Shown piece after piece: positions 61,140-64,000 of a stretch of DNA of 64,000 nucleotides. A program made the translations under genes and the position numbers. Under the pieces are notes generated by a model. That model did no database searches and was not told the DNA's origin. It saw only the letters and a program-made list of their open reading frames with translations. Source of the DNA: Roseimarinus sediminis (GTDB lineage: Bacteria > Bacteroidota > Bacteroidia > Bacteroidales > Prolixibacteraceae); the NCBI RefSeq assembly GCF_050433125.1, contig NZ_JBNPXV010000001.1, positions 248,001 through 312,000 of the forward strand, read 5' to 3'. The number at the start of each line of letters is the position of its first letter. Positions within the stretch are counted from its first letter, which is position 1.

Positions 61140-61486
61140 TTACTGATGGTTTGAACTTTTTGTTTCGATTTAATGATAAAGATTACAATGAAGGCTACTT
61201 TCAATGCAATGCCTGGTATCATTAACAAGGCGGGATGAGCAAAGGTTCCCTGTGAACGTAAATAACTTCCACTTAAAAAAAGTGTGAGGCCGAGTAGCAA
61301 AAGAAGCAATTCAAAACCTGGTTTGTAACTTCCGTCGCGGTATTTTCCAAGAATGTAGAATATTTTACAGGCAACACCCGTCAGGATGATAAGCAGAGGA
61401 AGTGGTGCCTCGAGTCCGCTTGCTTTCATCACAATGCCGGCTGTTAGGAGGATGATTCCTGCAAAAAGTAGCCATTTACTGCTCAT
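61136..61486 (-). CDS. Small membrane protein with about four helices
   Basis: A 116-aa protein with hydrophobic segments at about 5-22 (WLLFAGIILLTAGIVM), 29-46, 58-77 (LLLLLLGLTLFLSG) and 89-106. I know no family. It overlaps the downstream SDR gene by 4 bp and precedes it in the same direction, so both are probably transcribed together. Confidence 0.65.
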   Translation of the reverse strand: MSSKWLLFAGIILLTAGIVMKASGLEAPLPLLIILTGVACKIFYILGKYRDGSYKPGFELLLLLLGLTLFLSGSYLRSQGTFAHPALLMIPGIALKVAFIVIFIIKSKQKVQTISK

Positions 61487-61591
61487 GGGTTCTGTTTGTA
61501 AATGAATGATTTTAATCTGAGCGAAAATAGAAAGAATTATTGAAACACAGCCCGCTTAAAAACAAACACAAGCAACAATGGAGCCAGGCTC

Positions 61592-62506
61592 CTATTCAAA
61601 TTCGTAAAACCTTACATAGTCGACCTCAAAGCTAAGCGGAAATTGGGTGTTTGAAGGATTTCCCCCGTTCGAACCCAGGGCCAGATTCAACAAAAGATAA
61701 AAACTTTCGTCCATTCCAAAGGGATTATGACCATCGGGATTAAGTGTTTTTGTTAAGTCAATTTCGTTGATGGTTTCCCCGTCGATGGCAATGCGCATCG
61801 TTTGGGCGTCCCAATGCAGCGACCACACGTGGTATTTTTCAACCCAGCGTGGATCTTTGTTCAGAAAATGTTCCAGAGGAACGACGGCTGTATCCCATTC
61901 GCCGGTGTATGCTTTTTCCGATCCCCAGGCAGCATTGGCGAGTATGGCGGGCTTTCTGTCCGGGCGATAAAACTCCATGATGTCGATTTCACCTCCATGA
62001 GGCCACCGGCCTTTGCTTCCAAGCAGCCAGATGGCCGGCCACGATCCCATGGAAGAGTCGATGCGGGCCCTTATTTCGTAGTAACCTCCCCCTTTCCATT
62101 CATGATTACCTCTGGTAATAAGGCATGCCGAGCTGTATTCGGCATATTGCCTGTTAATTCGCCAATTGTCGCTTTGTGGATTGTAGTTGGGATTTATGAT
62201 CTTTTCCCGCTTTCCTTCGATTAGTAAACGTCCCTTACTGCAATTGGCATTTTGAGGCTGGTACCACTGAAGTTCATTGTTACGAACAAAACCATATTCA
62301 TAACCCCAGTTGTTGGCATTGGGCTTTCCTTCGTTGTTGAACTCATCGTGCCATATCAGTTTCATCCCTTCATATTCACAGGGTCCATCGTTTACAACAT
62401 GGTAAGGATCTGTTTCTGCCCCACCGGGATTTTGGCTTCCAAAGCTTTTAAAAAATGGCATGGTGAGCAGCGAAATCAGCAGCAGGCTTGCCTGAATTTT
62501 ATGCAT
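61592..62506 (-). CDS. Glycoside hydrolase family 16 (laminarinase-like)
   Basis: A 304-aa secreted enzyme with a signal peptide (about 1-24, LLLISLLTMPFFKSFGS). The GH16 active site is GGEIDIMEFYR (ExDxxE catalytic acids, about 178-188), with upstream SMGSWPAIWLLGSKGRWPHG and the final FEVDYVRFYEFE. The sequence near the active site resembles beta-1,3-glucanases that hydrolyse laminarin. The start at 62506 gives a good signal peptide. It is divergent from the GH2 gene. Confidence 0.92.
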   Translation of the reverse strand: MHKIQASLLLISLLTMPFFKSFGSQNPGGAETDPYHVVNDGPCEYEGMKLIWHDEFNNEGKPNANNWGYEYGFVRNNELQWYQPQNANCSKGRLLIEGKREKIINPNYNPQSDNWRINRQYAEYSSACLITRGNHEWKGGGYYEIRARIDSSMGSWPAIWLLGSKGRWPHGGEIDIMEFYRPDRKPAILANAAWGSEKAYTGEWDTAVVPLEHFLNKDPRWVEKYHVWSLHWDAQTMRIAIDGETINEIDLTKTLNPDGHNPFGMDESFYLLLNLALGSNGGNPSNTQFPLSFEVDYVRFYEFE

Positions 62507-62929
62507 GGTGTAGGTTTTATTAGTATCAATAATGATAAAGTTTCTCCTTATACAAAAATGCATCCTATTGATATGAAGCACTGGGATGAATCTGAATATT
62601 CATAAGATGAAATGGATGGAAATAGCAATTTTTCGGAAATAAATAATACTTTTTAATTCCTAATTGGAGATAAAACTTCAGCCTGCATGATCGAAACTGC
62701 TTTCTGAAGACAGGAAGTGTTTTTATTTCAATGATTATTCTGGAAGTTAATTGGCCGGCATTCCTTTTATGACTGGAAAAATTGCTATAAAATGTTGATT
62801 TCATTTTACACGGATTTTCACTTTACCAATACATTAGCAACGGGAGTTTTTTTATTGCAAGCGGCTTTCCCGGAAGGCCGGTTTTCCTTCAAATAGAATA
62901 TTAACCTGTTTATATAACTTATGCTGAAA
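62507..62929. other. Intergenic region between divergent GH16 and GH2 genes
   Basis: A 423-bp stretch without a convincing gene. It should contain the promoters of both hydrolases; I find no exact TAnnTTTG box or riboswitch. A short hairpin-forming GC patch (GGCTTTCCCGGAAGGCC) lies at about 62864-62880. Confidence 0.4.
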
Positions 62930-64000
62930 ATGAAGAAAATGAAACAAGCAGTAATATTGCTATTGCTGACATTGTGCACAATGGGGGGAGCGATGGCCCA
63001 GCATCCCGACTGGGAGAACCCCGAAGTTTTTGGAATCAACAAGGAGGAAGCAAGGGCTACATCGATGGTTTATCCCGACGAAGACATGGCCTATAAGAAC
63101 AATTATCAGGCTTCGCCATTTTATCTCTTATTGAACGGAACATGGAAATTTAACTGGGCGCCCAACCCGGCACAACGTCCTGAATTGTTCTATCAGGAAA
63201 CATACGACGTTTCCCACTGGGATGAAATTAAAGTCCCATCAAACTGGGAACTCGAAGGATATGGTGTTCCGATTTATACCAATATTCGTTATCCCTTTCC
63301 CAAAAATCCACCATTTATTGCACACGACAATAATCCGGTTGGCTCGTACCGCCGTACCTTTACCATTGATGAAAGCTGGACTGGTCGCAAGGTTTTCCTG
63401 CATTTTAAAGCCGGAACATCGGGCATGTACGTTTGGGTAAATGGCGAAAAAGTGGGATACAGCCAGGTGACGAAATCGCCTGTTGAATTTGATATTAGCC
63501 CTTATGTCCGACTGGGAGAGAATACCCTGGCTGTTGAAGTGTATCGCTGGACCGATGGCAGCTACATCGAGGATCAGGATTTTTGGCGCTTAAGCGGCAT
63601 CGAACGCGACGTGTATTTGTATTCCACTGCACAGGCCCGTATTTTCGATTTTTTTGCCAGACCACAGCTTGACGCCAACTATAAAAATGCTATGTTGAAC
63701 ACCGAGTTGCTGATTCGCAATTATGATGATGAAAAGCTGGAGGGTGCCAGTGTGAAGCTAAATCTTTTCGATGCTTCAGGCAGGCAGGTACTTTCAACGA
63801 ATAAGCAATTCACTGTGGATGCAGCTTCGGATCAGAAAATCATTATTTCTGAGAAGGTGAAGCAGCCTTTGTTATGGAGTGCCGAAACACCTCATCTTTA
63901 CAAGTTGGTGCTCAGTCTTCTTGATCAAGATGGTGACCTGATTGAAGCGACCAGTACCCGCATTGGTTTTCGCAGTGTGGAACTGAAAAACGGACAATTG
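62930..64000 (+). CDS. Glycoside hydrolase family 2 beta-galactosidase, 5' part
   Basis: The frame is open from the ATG at 62930 (or 62921) to the right edge, about 357 codons. It starts with a signal peptide (KQAVILLLLTLCTMGGAMAQ) and has the GH2 sugar-binding domain: FYLLLNGTWKFNWAP, KVPSNWELEGYGVPIYTNIRYPFP, GSYRRTFTI, VYVWVNGEKVGYSQ-like MYVWVNGEKVGYSQ, and YRWTDGSYIEDQDFWRLSGIERDVYL. This is the LacZ-type beta-galactosidase pattern. The catalytic TIM barrel lies beyond the window. With GH16 next to it, the locus looks like a polysaccharide-use cluster. Confidence 0.92.
   Translation, partial: MKKMKQAVILLLLTLCTMGGAMAQHPDWENPEVFGINKEEARATSMVYPDEDMAYKNNYQASPFYLLLNGTWKFNWAPNPAQRPELFYQETYDVSHWDEIKVPSNWELEGYGVPIYTNIRYPFPKNPPFIAHDNNPVGSYRRTFTIDESWTGRKVFLHFKAGTSGMYVWVNGEKVGYSQVTKSPVEFDISPYVRLGENTLAVEVYRWTDGSYIEDQDFWRLSGIERDVYLYSTAQARIFDFFARPQLDANYKNAMLNTELLIRNYDDEKLEGASVKLNLFDASGRQVLSTNKQFTVDAASDQKIIISEKVKQPLLWSAETPHLYKLVLSLLDQDGDLIEATSTRIGFRSVELKNGQL

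Noticed and set aside
1..64000. tRNA, rRNA, CRISPR array or IS element
   Set aside because: I looked for tRNA cloverleaf arms, rRNA-like stretches, regularly spaced short repeats with unique spacers and transposase motifs (DDE, HUH) and saw none; the only regular repeat (36808) has no unique spacers.

Overview
The window reads as a chromosomal segment of a Bacteroidota bacterium, most likely Bacteroidales/Marinilabiliales. The evidence is the repeated -7 promoter motif TAnnTTTG (about 17 exact copies in front of genes on both strands), many exported lipoproteins, a TonB-dependent receptor with a CarboxypepD_reg-like N-terminus, an HU/SPOR fusion protein, the dut-TPR-DUF4292-EnvC cluster, and a GH16/GH2 pair at the right edge. 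I see no rRNA, tRNA, CRISPR array or insertion sequence.

0-12.2 kb: a Tat-exported protein (cut off at the left edge), a Crp/Fnr regulator and mobA suggest a molybdoenzyme locus with CRP/FNR-type palindromes between the divergent genes. Then come rsgA and a long minus-strand block: DUF4175-like giant coiled-coil protein, RsbW-like ATPase, ybeY, mnmG, ade, uvrC. Two parS-like sites lie in this block, one filling the 13-nt gap between mnmG and ade. 12.2-12.7 kb is a very AT-rich gene-free stretch with a cluster of DnaA-box-like sequences, and genes run away from it on both sides. I propose it as a candidate oriC.

12.7-36.2 kb: housekeeping and envelope genes. These are a response regulator, ruvB, a glutamine cyclotransferase, a flippase, rpiB, an Rrf2 regulator, hemW, three tandem cyclophilin-type prolyl isomerases (the third fused to an apparently dead trypsin-like domain), pheS, OsmC, a second Crp/Fnr regulator, the envC-DUF4292-TPR-dut cluster, yraN, an LD-carboxypeptidase, HU-SPOR and galE.

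36.2-46 kb: a tandem hairpin repeat array with 63/42-bp spacing, a broken higB toxin remnant in front of an intact higA antitoxin, then rfbB, a glycosyltransferase, pdxH, a coiled-coil membrane protein, a degenerate GlpD-like protein, an SDR, pgk and an RRM protein. 46-52.7 kb: mrp, an alkyltransferase-like protein with PAHR instead of PCHR, and a tightly overlapping block of five exported proteins including a YidD-family protein with its own signal peptide, then trpS.

52.7-64 kb: a GC-rich repeat patch, an AAA-type ATPase with paired palindromes upstream, a lipoprotein/TonB receptor pair, dgt, a DUF58 protein, an SDR, a small membrane protein, a GH16 glucanase and the start of a GH2 beta-galactosidase. 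The most noteworthy items are the candidate origin with parS sites, the exported YidD operon, the pseudoprotease-cyclophilin fusion, the FAD-motif-less GlpD relative, and the repeat array next to the decayed toxin gene.
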